A stretch of 64,000 nucleotides of DNA from Candidatus Streptomyces philanthi (lineage in GTDB: Bacteria > Actinomycetota > Actinomycetes > Streptomycetales > Streptomycetaceae). Positions within the stretch are counted from its first letter, which is position 1. Every line of letters starts with the position of its first letter. Position numbers and translations under genes: made by a program. Shown here piece after piece: positions 12,138 to 21,802 of the stretch. Location: the NCBI GenBank assembly GCA_018114805.1, contig CP073042.1:6679501-6743500 (forward strand), given 5' to 3'. Below the pieces are notes generated by a model that did no database searches, was not told the origin of the DNA, and saw only the letters and a program-made list of their open reading frames with translations.

Positions 12138-13186
12138 CTATGGCACCCGCGTGGGCCCGCCGCGGGCCAACGTCCGCCACAGCGTGGGCTCCTCGAAGTC
12201 CAGTGCCCACAGGGCCGTACGGGTCACGCCGTGCCGGCGCAGCACCGGGAGGTGGGCGGCGATGCCGCGCGCGTCCTGATACCAGACCTCGCGCCGCCGC
12301 CCGTCCTCGATGTACCGGAAGTGCGGGGTGTGCGAGGCGGCGTCCCGCTCCAGGGCGGCCCCCAACCGGCGTCGCAGGGCCTGCGCCTCGCGGGTGGTGC
12401 GGTGCGTGGCGCGGGCCCGGTTGCCGGTGCGGTAGTCCCAGCCGTATGCCGGGACGCCCATCTCGATCTTGGCCGCGGGGACGTGCGCGGTGGCGTAGCG
12501 CAGGATCGCGTCGTACCAGCACGGCGAGCTGAGCGGGCCCGCCGGGCCCAGGGCGTTGTCCAGGTTGTAGCCCATGACGCGCAGCCCGTCCACGGCGCGC
12601 CCCAACCGCGCGTAGTCGTAGACTGGCGCCGTGTCGCGCGCCCGGGTGCGCGGGTAGACGGCGACGGTGCACCGCTGGCCGCGCGCGTGCAGCCTCGCGG
12701 ACCAGGGCGGTGAACCCGCCGCGCACCCGGCGCAGTACGCCGGCGTCGGCGGAGTGGTTCATCCGCTCGTAGTCCAGGTGGAGGCCGTCGTATGGTCGGC
12801 TGGCGGCCAGCCGCAGCAACGCCGCCATGTGGGCCGCGCGCCGAGCGGGGTCGGTGAGCATCGCGGCCATGGCGGCGGCGTCCGGGGCCTCGGTCGCGGT
12901 CGGCGCGACCCTGATGCCGGCCCGGCGCAGACCGTCGATGACGCGCCAGTCGCCCGCGCCCGGGTACGCGGTGAACCGCCGGTCGGACGTCGCCTCGTAC
13001 CAGAACGGGCTGACCGTGTGCAGTTAGTTGGTCGGCGTGGGCCAGCCCGTCCCGGTAGCCGCCCTCCTGCTGCCAGTACGGCAGCCAGGCCGACACGGTC
13101 CGCCCGGCCGCCGACGGCTCGGCGGCGGGTCGCGCGGGCGCGGCCGGCGCGGGGGCGGGCGCCGACAGCGCGAGCGCGGCGAGCAA
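12138..13186 (-). pseudogene. Secreted GH18-like glycoside hydrolase (YaaH/chitinase-type), frameshifted
   Basis: It begins with an Ala/Leu/Pro-rich signal-like segment, then AWLPYWQQEGGY at the start of a TIM-barrel fold. The motif DGLHLDYERM matches the GH18 catalytic DxxDxDxE signature, and later GVPAYGWDYR, VWYQDARG and TALWALDFEE fit the barrel's final strands of YaaH-like GH18 proteins. The family cleaves N-acetyl-hexosamine glycans such as chitin or peptidoglycan outside the cell. A 4-bp tandem duplication (AGTT twice at 13022-13029) shifts the frame within ADQLHTVSPFWYE, and a second frameshift lies near 12690. The start is uncertain: TTG 13186 is the first in-frame option, and a GTG about 30 bp upstream would need another frame. 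Followed by a strong terminator. Confidence 0.75.
13022..13029. repeat. 4-bp tandem duplication causing frameshift in GH18 gene
   Basis: AGTT is doubled. Removing one copy restores the reading ADQLHTVSPFWYE on the minus strand. Confidence 0.85.
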
Positions 13187-13400
13187 CGGGAGGGCGGCCA
13201 GTGCGCGGGGGACGGGTCACCCGCCCAGTCTCGGCCGGCCCGCGCGGCCCCCCACCCGCGGTGGGCCGAGCGGGCGGCGCGCGCTACCGCGGCGTACGGC
13301 GCGGGGCGCCTGGCGGGGGAGCGCGCCCCGACAGCGCCCGGCCGAACGCGCCCCACGGGAGCGGCGGCGGGCCCGCGCGGGCCCGCGACCAGCGCGCGCC

Positions 13401-13733
13401 TCAGGCGCTCCGGGGCGTCACTTCGGCCATCTGGCCCCAGCCGTCCATGTCGGGGATCTCGGTCGAGACGATCCGCGGCGTCGAGGCCACCGCGTACGAC
13501 ATGGCGTCCATGCCCGCGGCGAAGTGCGCGGACTCCATGTGCTGGCGGCCGGCCTCGCCGTCGCGGAACGCCTCCACCAGAACGTACTCGTGGGGGTTGG
13601 ACACGCTGCGGGACCACTCGAAGAACAGGTTGCCCGGCTCGTTCCGGGTGGTCTCGGTGAAGTCGTGGACGACGTCCATCCAGTCGTCGGCCCGCTCGGG
13701 ACGGACGGTGAATTTCACGGTAATGAAGATCAT
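13401..13733 (-). CDS. ABM-family (YgiN-like) quinol/antibiotic-biosynthesis monooxygenase
   Basis: An intact 110-residue protein from ATG 13733 (MIFITVKFTVRPERADDWMD). The single ferredoxin-like domain has the family features: an N-terminal beta strand, a conserved EWSRS strand, the EYVLVEAFRDGEAGRQHMES helix region (His in HMES), and a final strand before EIPDM. ABM proteins are small cofactor-free oxygenases or heme/quinone-acting enzymes, usually dimeric and cytoplasmic; the substrate here is not predictable. The gene stands alone between the GH18 pseudogene and the divergent ABC-transporter operon. Being intact among damaged neighbours suggests retained function. Confidence 0.85.
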   Translation of the reverse strand: MIFITVKFTVRPERADDWMDVVHDFTETTRNEPGNLFFEWSRSVSNPHEYVLVEAFRDGEAGRQHMESAHFAAGMDAMSYAVASTPRIVSTEIPDMDGWGQMAEVTPRSA

Positions 13734-14127
13734 GCGGCTTCCTCGGGGTGGGGGTTCGAGGCAGCGGTCGCAGCGCGACGAGCGCCGCTGACGCTGCCTT
13801 GTGGCGCATCTGGTCAGGGGCGCCCGACCTAGCACCTTAACCCCCTCCCACCAGGCACGTCGCACGCCCCGGCGGGTCCACCCGGCGTCCTTCCCCGCGC
13901 CGGCCGGCGGGTCGCGGCGCCACAACGCGGGCAACAGGCCCCTTGTGCAGACGACGACGCCAGCCCCCACCCAACGGGGCACCCCGCCGCGCCAGCCGGC
14001 CGCCGGCCCGGGCGCGACCGGCCCGCACGCCCCGGCCACCGTCCCGCCCCGCACGCCCCCGGCCACCGTCCCGCCCCGCACGCGCTGCGGGACACCCCAG
14101 CCACCGACCCGAGGAAGGCAGGCCCGG
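13734..14127. other. Divergent intergenic region with 27-bp-period tandem repeat
   Basis: About 390 bp of C-rich sequence between the ABM gene and the ABC transporter. A 23-base segment at 14034-14056 recurs exactly at 14061-14083. Otherwise only the likely ribosome-binding site GAGGAAGG at 14111-14118 is recognised. No operator consensus seen. Confidence 0.6.
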
Positions 14128-15867
14128 ATGGAGCGACAGGCCGAACCGGAAGCCCCGTACGTGCTGCGCATGGCGGGCATCCGCAAGACGTTTCCCGGCG
14201 TGGTCGCGCTCGACGGCGTGGACTTCCACCTCCGCGCCGGCGAGGTCCACGTGCTGCTCGGCGAGAACGGAGCGGGCAAGAGCACGCTGATCAAGACCCT
14301 GTCCGGCGCGCACCGCCCCGACGCCGGGCGGATCGTGATGGACGGCGCGCTGGTGCGGCTGAGCGGACCGAGGGACGCGGAGCGACTCGGCATCGCCACC
14401 ATCTACCAGGAACTGACCCAGGTGCCCGAACTGAGCGTGGCCGAGAACCTCTTCCTCGGCCGCCCGCCGCGCCGCCTCGGCCTCGTCGACCGCCGGCGCA
14501 TGGTGGCGGACGCCGCCCGGCTCCTGGAACGCGTCGGGGTGCGCGTCTACCCCCGGGACCGGATGCGCGACCTGGGCATCGCCCACCGTCAACTGGTGGA
14601 GATCGCGCGGGCACTCGGCCGCGACGCCCGCGTACTGATCATGGACGAGCCCACCGCGGCGCTCACCGGAGCCGAGGTCGACCGGCTCTTCCACCGGGTG
14701 CGCGCGCTGCGCGCGGACGGCGTCGCCGTCGTCTTCATCACCCACCACCGGGAGGAGATCGCCGCCACCGGCGACCGTGTCACCGTGCTGCGCGACGGAC
14801 GCAGCGTCACCCAGGTCCCGGCCCACACCGACCGGGACACCCTGGTCCGCCTGATGGTGGGGCGCGCCATCGAGGCGCGGTACCCGCGCGCGAGCCACGC
14901 CCCCGACCGGAGGGGCCGGCCGCTGCTCAGCGTCGCCGGCCTCACCCGGAGCGGCGGCTTCCACGACGTGAGCTTCGAGGTGCGGGCCGGCGAGGTGGTG
15001 GCGCTGGCCGGGCTCGTCGGCGCGGGGCGTACCGAGGTGGTACGGGCCGTCTTCGGCGCCGACCCGTACGACGCGGGCAGCGTCACGGTGCTCGGTCGGC
15101 GGCTGCCACCGCGCGACGTCGGCGCCGCGCTGCGCGCCGGCATCGGGCTGGTGCCCGAGGACCGCACGGCACAGGGGTTGCTCCTCGACGCCTCGGTGGC
15201 GGACAACCTGGGCCTGGTCACGCTGCGTGGCGCCACCCGCGCCGGCCTCGTGGACCGGGCTGCCCAGCGCGCGGCGGCGACCCGCGTCGCCGACCGGCTG
15301 TCGATCCGCACGACCGGGCTCGACCACCCCGTGCGCACGCTCTCCGGCGGCAACCAGCAGAAGGTCGTCATCGGCAAGTGGCTGCTCGCCGAGAGCAGCG
15401 TGCTCAACCTGGACGAGCCGACGCGCGGCATCGACGTGGCCGCCAAGGTCGAGATCCACCGCCTCGTCAACGAACTCACCGCGGCGGGCCGGGCCGTCCT
15501 CATGGTCTCCAGCGACCTGCCCGAGGTGCTGGGCGTGAGCGACCGGGTGCTGGTCATGGCCCAGGGCCGGATCACCGGCGAACTCGACGCGCGCGAGGCG
15601 ACCCAGGACGCCGTCATGGCCCTGGCCGTGGGCGCCGAAACCGACATCCACGCCGCGCCCAGCCCCAGCAACCCGGCGGGCCCAGCCAATCCGGCGGGCC
15701 AGCCAACCCAGCCGGCCGGGCCGACCCAGCCGACGCCGGCCGGGCTGACCCGGCGGAGCCAGCCAGGCCCTGTGTGCCAGCCGAGCCCAGTGAGGACAGG
15801 GAGCCCGGCGAGCCAACCAGCACCCGCGGGGCCGCGAAGACCAACAAGACCAACAGGGGAGACTCCG
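14128..15867 (+). CDS. rbsA: Ribose/sugar ABC transporter ATP-binding protein (RbsA-like), reading into permease
   Basis: Starts at ATG 14128, preceded by GAGGAAGG. Two ABC domains are visible. The first has Walker A GENGAGKST (about residues 47-55), a Q-loop and MDEPTAALT Walker B. The second has a degenerate P-loop (GLVGAGRTE), the signature LSGGNQQKVVIGKWL and NLDEPTRGIDVAAK. This tandem layout is diagnostic of RbsA/MglA importer ATPases, which energise pentose or galactose uptake with RbsC and RbsB. After about residue 510 the frame runs through an unusual Pro/Ala/Gln-rich tail (SNPAGPANPAGQPTQPAG) into the permease without a stop. An alternative frame ends GDSDDR-stop at 15878, overlapping the permease ATG, so a late frameshift is likely. 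No rbsR or rbsD lies alongside. Confidence 0.85.
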
Positions 15868-16653
15868 ATGACCGCTGACAGGGGGTACGGGGCCGACGTG
15901 GCAGGGGCGCGCGCCGGGGCTGAGCGCGCGGCCCGGCTGCTGCTCGACAACGGCGCGCTGACCGCCCTGGTCGTGCTGGTCGCCGCGCTGTCGCTGCTGT
16001 CCGGCGACTTCCTCACCGCCGAGAACCTGCGCAACGTGGGTGTCCAGGCGGCCGTCACAGCCATCCTCGCCTTCGGCGTCACCTTCGTCATCGTCACCGC
16101 CGGCATCGACCTGTCGGTCGGCTCGGTGGCCGCGCTGTCGGCGATCGTGCTGGCCTGGACCGCGACCACGCACGGGCTGCCCGTGTGGCTGGCCGTGCTG
16201 TTCGCCCTTGCCACCGGCGTCGGCTGCGGACTGGTCAGCGGGGTGCTGATCGCCTTCGGCAAGCTGCCGCCGTTCATCGCCACGCTCGCGATGCTCTCCA
16301 TCGCCCGTGGCCTGTCGCTGGTCGTCTCGCAGGGCAGCCCCATCGAACTGCCCGACCCGCTCAGCACGCTCGGCGCCACCCTCGGCGGCTGGCTGCCGGT
16401 GCCCGTACTCGTCATGCTCGTCGCGGGCCTGCTCACCGCCGGCGTGTTCGGCCGCACGTACACCGGTCGGGCCATGTACGCCATCGGCGGCAACGAGGAG
16501 GCGGCCCACCTCTCGGGCGTCCGGGTGCGCCGCCACAAGATCGTCGGCTACGCCCTGAGCTGTGCCCTCGCCGCCGTCGCCGGCGCGCCGGGGCCCGATC
16601 CGCCGCGCCCGGCGCCGTGGGCGGCGGGCAGGAGCCGCGCCGGCGCTGGCTGA
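15868..16653 (+). pseudogene. rbsC: Ribose-type ABC permease (RbsC-like), 3' truncated
   Basis: ATG 15868 opens MTADRGYGADVAGARAG, followed by the typical permease start LLLDNGALTALVVLVAALS, the family hallmark ITAGIDLSVGSV-type segment (VTAGIDLSVGSVAALSA), and KLPPFIATLAMLSIARGLSLV. Several membrane helices are present up to GNEEAAHLSGVRVRRHKIVGYALS. The usual C-terminal 90 or so residues (the last membrane helices with the LGGTSLSGG region) are missing. The frame instead ends in unrelated low-complexity sequence (GAPGPDPPRPAP), immediately followed by the start of the binding-protein gene. This indicates a deletion of about 250-300 bp near 16590-16617. A permease lacking these helices should not support transport. 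Confidence 0.8.
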
Positions 16654-17545
16654 CCGGCGCGCCGCTCCGGCTCGGGGTGGCCGCCGTGGTGGTCGCGGCC
16701 GTGGTCGTCGGCGCCGCGCTGCGCGACCCCGAGCCGGGCGGCGGCACCAAGGTCGGCCTGTCGCTCTCCACCCTCAACAACCCGTTCTTCCTCCAGTTCA
16801 AGGCGGGCGCGCAGGAGGAGGCCGAGGCGGCCGGTGTGCGACTCCAGGTCACCGACGCGCAGAACGACGCCTCCCAACAGGCCAACCACGTGCAGAACTT
16901 CATCAGCAAGCAGGTGGACGCGATCGTCGTCAACCCGGTGGACTCGCGGGCGGCGGGCCCCGCGGTCAAGGGGGCCGTGGCGCGCGGCGTCCCCGTGGTG
17001 GCCGCCGACCGGGGCGTGACCGGGGCGCCCGCCCCGTGGGTGGCGGCCGGCTCGCCGCGCGCGAGCTGGCCCGCCGCCTCGGCGGCCGGGGTACCGTCGT
17101 CGTCCTCCAGGGCACCCCGGGGACCTTCGCCGCCCGCGAACGCGGCAAGGGCTTCGCCGAAGACATCGCCGCCCACCCCGGCATCCGGGTCGTCGGCCGG
17201 CAGTCCGCCGACTTCGACCGCGCCAAGGGGCTGGATGTGACCACCAACCTGCTCCAGTCACACCCCGGCGTCGACGGCGTCTTCGCCGAGAACGACGAGA
17301 TGGCGCTCGGCGCTGTCAAGGCCCTGGGCGCCAGGGCCGGCACCTCCGTCGAGGTCGTGGGCTTCGACGGCACCCCCGAGGCGCTGCGCGCGGTACGCGG
17401 CGGCACGCTCACCCCCACCGTCGCCCAGCAACCGCGCGAACTGGGCCGCCTCGCGGTACGCAACGCCGTCCGACTCGCCCGGGGCGAGAGCCCACGTCGT
17501 ACGGTCAAGGTGCCGGTGAAGGTGGTCGCCGCGCGCCCGCGCTGA
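16617..17545 (+). pseudogene. rbsB: Sugar-binding protein of ribose-type ABC transporter (RbsB-like), frameshifted
   Basis: From GTG 16617 the frame has a basic N-terminus and a hydrophobic signal segment (RLGVAAVVVAAVVVGAAL), then KVGLSLSTLNNPFFLQFKAG, the classic start of RbsB-type periplasmic-binding proteins. The second-lobe sequences VDAIVVNPVDS and VPVVAADRGV follow. Around 17030-17045 the frame is broken. The next frame continues with LAARELARRLGGRGTVVVLQGTPG, AENDEMALGAVKAL and VVGFDGTPEALRAVRGGTL to a stop at 17545, typical of the C-terminal ligand-binding lobe. The protein would be lipid- or membrane-anchored outside the cell and deliver ribose-like sugars to RbsC. Downstream, a ribokinase completes the pathway. 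Confidence 0.8.
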
Positions 17546-17608
17546 CCGGGCGCGGCGGCCGCCGGTGGACGCAGCGACGAGGCCCGCGAGGGCGGACAAG
17601 GACGTGAC

Positions 17609-18472
17609 GTGCTGACGGAAGGCCATGACCCCCATGACCTGGTGGTCGTCGGATCGGCCAACGCCGACCTGGTGATCGGCGTACGGCGACGGCCCGCGGC
17701 GGGGGAGACCGTCCTCGGGTCCGACCTGGCCACCTATCCGGGCGGCAAGGGAGGCAACCAGGCTGTGGCCGCCGCCCGCCTCGGCGCGCGGCGCCGCGCT
17801 GCTCGTGCGGGTCGCCGACGACGCGCAGGCCGCCTGCTGCGCGACACCCAGCGCGCGGCGGGTGTGGACACCCGCCCCGGTGCTGGTGGGCGGCGCCCCC
17901 ACCGGCGTCGCGCTGATCACCGTCGACCCCTCGGGCGACAACAGCATCGTCGTCTCGCCTGGCGCCAACGCCCGCCTGACGCCGGCCGACATCGAGGCGG
18001 CGGCGCCCCTGCTGGCCGCGGCCCGGGCACCCGGGTGGTGCTCAACCCGTCACCGCCCGCGCCGCTGCCGCCCGACGTGCTGGCCGCCTGCGACCCGCTT
18101 GTGCTCAACGAGCACGAGGCACGCTCGCTGCTCGACGGTGACCCGGCGGGGGCGGGGGACGACCCGGCGAGCTGGGCGGCGGCCCTCCTCGGTCGCGGAT
18201 CGCGCTCCGTGGTCATCACGCTGGGACCGGCCGGCGCCCTCGCCGCCGACCGGCGAGGCCAGAGCCACGTGCCCGGCGTCCCGGTCGACGCGGTGGACAC
18301 CACGGGCGCGGGCGACGCCTTCACCGGCGCCCTGGCCTGGCGCCTCGGCGCGGGCGACGACCTGGCGACGGCGGTGCGGTACGCCGTGCGGGTGGGCGCG
18401 GTGGCCGTCACCAGACCGGGCGCCCAACAGTCCTACCCCACCGCGGCCGAGGTCGCCGCACTGCCCGCCTAG
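17609..18472 (+). pseudogene. rbsK: Ribokinase (PfkB family), frameshifted
   Basis: GTG 17609 begins MLTEGHDPHDLVVVGSANADLVIGV, followed by TYPGGKGGNQAVAAARLGA, the N-terminal PfkB glycine motif that contacts sugar. Near 17785 the frame shifts; the middle (GVALITVDPSGDNSIVVSPGAN) lies in another frame. A further shift and apparent loss of about 20 residues near 18030 precedes VVLNPSPPAPLPPDVL. The C-terminal signature DTTGAGDAFTGALAWRL, carrying the catalytic Asp, is intact. Ribokinase phosphorylates imported ribose at O5. Co-orientation and a 60-bp gap from the binding-protein gene indicate one operon for ribose-type sugar uptake, now inactive at several points. Confidence 0.8.
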
Positions 18473-18530
18473 CCCCGGGGCGCCGCGCGGCCGGCCCCCA
18501 GTGCCGGGACGCACGGTACCGGCACCGGGG

Positions 18531-19468
18531 TCAGGAGTGGTGGGTGACCGCGGCCCGGGCGGACTCGTCGACGTGCAGGGCGAAGACGTCGGGGCGGGCG
18601 TAGTGGCCGGTGGCGTCGAAGTCGAAGCGGGCCCGGGCGAGGTCGTCCAGGTCCAGCGTGGCCGTCAGGACGCCCTCGCCGTTGCGCAGCGGGCCGGCCA
18701 ACACCTCGTCGAGCGGGGAGACGATGACGGAGCCGCCGGCGATCAGGACCGTGTCCGGCGCGTCACCCTGCACCGGGTGGAGGTCGGCCGGTAGGGCGTC
18801 GCGGCACAGGTACTGGTTGGCGCTCAGCACGAAGCAGCGCCCCTCCACGGCGACGTGCCGCATCGTGGCCTGCCAGGCGTCGCGGTCGTCGACGGTCGGC
18901 GCGCACCACAGGTCAACCCCCTTCGCTTACATCGCCGTGCGGAACAACGGCATGTAGTTCTTCCAGCAGATGGCCGCGCCCAGCCGACCGGCGCCGGTGT
19001 CGATGACGGGGAGGGTCGAGCCGTCGCCCTGGCCCCACAGACAGCGCTCGGCGGCGGTCGGCATCAGCTTGCGGTGCAGGCCGAGGTAACCATCGGGGCC
19101 GAAGAACAGCGCGACGCAGTACAGCGTGCCCCCTGGCGCTCGATCGCGCCGACCACGGCGTGGCCAGCCGAGTTCCCGGGTGACGGCGGCCAGGGCCGCC
19201 ACCTCCGGGCCCGGGACCTCGATGGCCGCGGCGTGGTAGCGGCGGAAGAGGTCGCGCCCCTGCGGGGTGCGACTGCCGACCGGCACGCCGAAGTCCAGGC
19301 CCTTGGGGTAGCCCCCGACGAACGCCTCGGGGAAGACGACGACCTCCGCGCCCCGCCGGCCGCCGGTCTCACGCAGGAGTTCGTCGGCCCGGGCCAGCGC
19401 GGCGGGCGTGTCGAAGAGGGGGCCGCCGCCTGGACGACGGCGGCGGTCACGGTGCGAGCAGGTGTCAT
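18531..19468 (-). pseudogene. Nitrilase / carbon-nitrogen hydrolase, ochre-interrupted
   Basis: ATG 19468 starts MTPARTVTAAVVQAAA. Recognisable elements are the catalytic Glu (VVFPEAFVGGYPKG), Lys (LHRKLMPTAAER) and Cys (AAICWKNYMP) of the nitrilase superfamily. The nucleophile motif is normally CWENYMP, so the Glu after Trp has become Lys. A TAA at 18927-18929 interrupts RTAM-stop-AKGVDLWCAP, where aliphatic nitrilases have tyrosine; the same frame continues to the stop near 18531. Two frameshifts lie near 19430 and 19140. Nitrilases hydrolyse R-CN to acids in the cytoplasm. The gene is alone, divergent from the PLP-enzyme gene at 19638. Confidence 0.8.
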
Positions 19469-19637
19469 GCCGCGACGGTAGGAACCCGTGACCCATCCGG
19501 CAACACCGCGCCGCCGCCCCGGCGCCGCACGCCTCGCGGGCGTCGACCACCGGCCGCCCGCCCACCGCACTGTCCACCGAACCCGGCGCACCCCGCCCCA
19601 CACCCTGCCGGGGCCGCACGGCCTAGGCTCGGGGGGC

Positions 19638-20861
19638 GTGACCCTTCCCAGCACGCTGGCCACCGCCCAGCGCTCACTCGGTGACCCGGACATCAGCTAT
19701 CCGCTGTGGCCCGCCCTGACCCGCGGCTGCCCCCGAACCAGCACCGACAGCCTCTCCTATCCGGTCGACGTCGACTGTGCGTACGAACGCGTGGACACCG
19801 CCCTGTTCGACCCGGGGTACGCCGCGTGGCACGGCATCCCGCGAGGCACGGGAATCGAGCGGTGGGCGCCCCTGCTGCCGCCGCTGGACGCGCCCGGCCT
19901 CGGCGAAGGTGACACCCCGCTCATCGAGTTGGCGCCCGGCGTCTACGTCAAGGACGAGGCGCGCAACCCCACGTGGAGCCACAAGGACCGGCTCAACCGC
20001 TGCACGACCAGCGCGGCCGTGCGGGCCGGCGCCCCGGGCGTCGTGGTGGCCTCGTCCGGCAACCACGGCGCGGCGGCAGCCTACGCGGCCCGGGCCGGGC
20101 TGCGCTGCGTGGTCTTCACCTCCACGGACACGCCCCCGGCCGTGGACGCTTTCCTGCACGCGTACGGGGCGGTGGTGCTGCCGGTGCCGATCGACCACCG
20201 GTGGCCGCTGGTCCGCGAGGTCGTCGAGCACTGTGGGCTGCACCCGGTCAGCAACCTGACGGCCACCCACACCGGGCACGCCTAAGGCGCCGAGGGCTAC
20301 AAGACCATCGCGTACGAGATCCACGCCGAACTCGGCGCCCCGGCAGCCGTCTTCGTGCCCACCGGCTACGGCGAACTGCTCTACGGCGTCTGGAAGGGCT
20401 TCGCCGAACTCCAGCGCCTGGGCCTCACCGACTCCGCCCCGCGGATCTTCGCCTGCGAGCCGGCCGCCGGCGGCCCGTTGGCCGCGGCGGTGCGCGCCGG
20501 GGTGCCCGCGACCAAGGTGGAGGTGGGTGACACCGACGCGTACGGCATCGACTGCTCCGTCGGCGGCTACCGCGGTGTCGTCGCGCTGCGCGCGAGCGGC
20601 GGCCGGTCACTGCTGCTGACCGACTACTAGATGCGGGCGGCGCAAGGCGAGTTGGCGGCGGCGGGGCTGTGGGTCGAGCTGTCGGCGGCGGCCGGCCTGG
20701 CGGGGCTGCGGCAGGCGGGCGACGTCGAGGAACCGGTGGTGTGCGTCTCCACCTCAAGCGGCTTCAAGGACACCTCCGTCGGCTCACGGGTCAGCGAGCC
20801 GGACGACCCCGCCTGGGACCAGGTCTGCCGCCGACTGCGCGCGGTCGGCATCGACGCCTGA
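19638..20861 (+). pseudogene. PLP-dependent threonine-synthase-family enzyme with two internal stops
   Basis: GTG 19638 is the best start (MTLPSTLATAQRSLG). The fold-type II PLP pattern is clear: GEGDTPLIEL, the Lys-bearing NPTWSHKDRLN, the phosphate-binding ASSGNHGAAAAYAARAG, and a later VPTGYGELLYGVWKGF. This family performs beta- or gamma-replacement/elimination (threonine synthase, serine/threonine lyases). The exact reaction is not assignable. TAA at 20283-20285 (TGHA-stop-GAEGYKTIAYE) and TAG at 20628-20630 (LLTDY-stop-MRAAQ) interrupt a single unbroken frame, with no frameshift across 1.2 kb. Two point nonsense mutations in an otherwise open frame argue for real substitutions rather than indel noise. 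Confidence 0.75.
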
Positions 20862-20933
20862 GCCGGTCGCTCACCTGCCCGGGAACCGCCCGCCCGCGCA
20901 CCTGCGCGGACGGGTGGGCGCCGTCGCGCGGGG

Positions 20934-21386
20934 TCAGCAGTTCTTGTGGTTGTAGCGGGTGGAGTTGTACGAGCAGGTGTCCACGCGGCTGCCGGAGGAC
21001 TTCCGCAGCGTCGCCGTGTCCCGGTCATTGTTCCACACGTACGCCCGACGGTTCTGGTACTTCGTGGACGCGCTGTCCTTGCCGCGCCCGGTGCGGACCG
21101 TCACGGTCTTGCCGGCGCCCAGCGTGAACGTGCCGAAGGTGTACTTGTGCCGCGAGGCGTCGGTGAGCGTCCAGCCCCTGAGGTTCACGCCGCGGCTGGT
21201 CGAGTTCTTGATCTGCACGTACTCGGCGTTCAGGCTCCTGGTGGACCGGTCGTCCTTGCCGGGGCTGTCGTAGTAGATCTTGTGCAGGTGCACGGAGCCC
21301 GCCGCCTGGGCCTGCGCGGGCAGCAGCGGAACCAGCACGGCCCCCGCGACGGCGCAGGCGGCGGTGCGTATGGAGAGCGTTGACAT
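20934..21386 (-). CDS. Secreted lamin-tail-domain protein
   Basis: An intact 150-residue protein from ATG 21386 with a clear Sec signal peptide (MSTLSIRTAACAVAGAVLVP, cleavage after AQA). The mature part is one lamin-tail/LTD immunoglobulin-like domain: SLNAEYVQIKN, GVNLRGWTLTDAS, HKYTFGTFTLGAGKTVTVRTG and a final RAYVWNNDRDTATL strand. Bacterial secreted LTD proteins are usually linked to extracellular nucleases or surface binding; a function cannot be assigned here. Two Cys near the C-terminus (DTCSYNSTRYNHKNC) may form a disulfide. Flanked by the PLP-enzyme pseudogene and the convergent-orientation subtilase. Confidence 0.85.
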   Translation of the reverse strand: MSTLSIRTAACAVAGAVLVPLLPAQAQAAGSVHLHKIYYDSPGKDDRSTRSLNAEYVQIKNSTSRGVNLRGWTLTDASRHKYTFGTFTLGAGKTVTVRTGRGKDSASTKYQNRRAYVWNNDRDTATLRKSSGSRVDTCSYNSTRYNHKNC

Positions 21387-21802
21387 CAGGACTTCCTTCG
21401 ATCACGGCCGGGCACCCCCCTAGGTCCCCGGTGTGGTGATCACACTAAAGGCAGTTAGGGGGAACCGGGCGATATCCGGGAAGTGCGCCGCGGGCCGCCA
21501 TCTCCTGATAAAGCGAAGGATGCGGCGGACGCCCGCCCACCACCCGCTACGGCGTGCCGCGCCCCCTCCGTACGGGCGTCCACGCGCGGTGCGTGACTGG
21601 ACACCCCGCGCCCCCGTCGAACCGGCGGGCCGGAACGCCTCCCGCGCCAGCGGCACCGAACGGCGACCCCGGGAACGCACGTGGCCCACGGGAACGCGCG
21701 TGGCCCACCCCCCCCCGCACCGGAGGTGGGCCGGGCCACCCTGTCGCCGGGGTCCACCGGCCGCTCTGGGCCGTTGGGCCGCCCCGCGCGGCGGGTCGGG
21801 TG
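21387..21802. other. Intergenic region with 19-bp imperfect tandem repeat
   Basis: About 415 bp without a credible gene. A 19-bp unit (CGGGAACGC-R-CGTGGCCCA, one mismatch) is tandemly repeated at 21670-21688 and 21689-21707. Nothing else recognised. Confidence 0.6.

Noticed and set aside
14034..14083. Direct repeats upstream of rbsA as a CRISPR or operator array
   Set aside because: Only two copies with a 4-bp spacer; better explained as a tandem duplication.
13837..16536. 899-codon minus-strand open frame opposite the rbs genes
   Set aside because: Antisense shadow; ABC-transporter motifs are on the plus strand.
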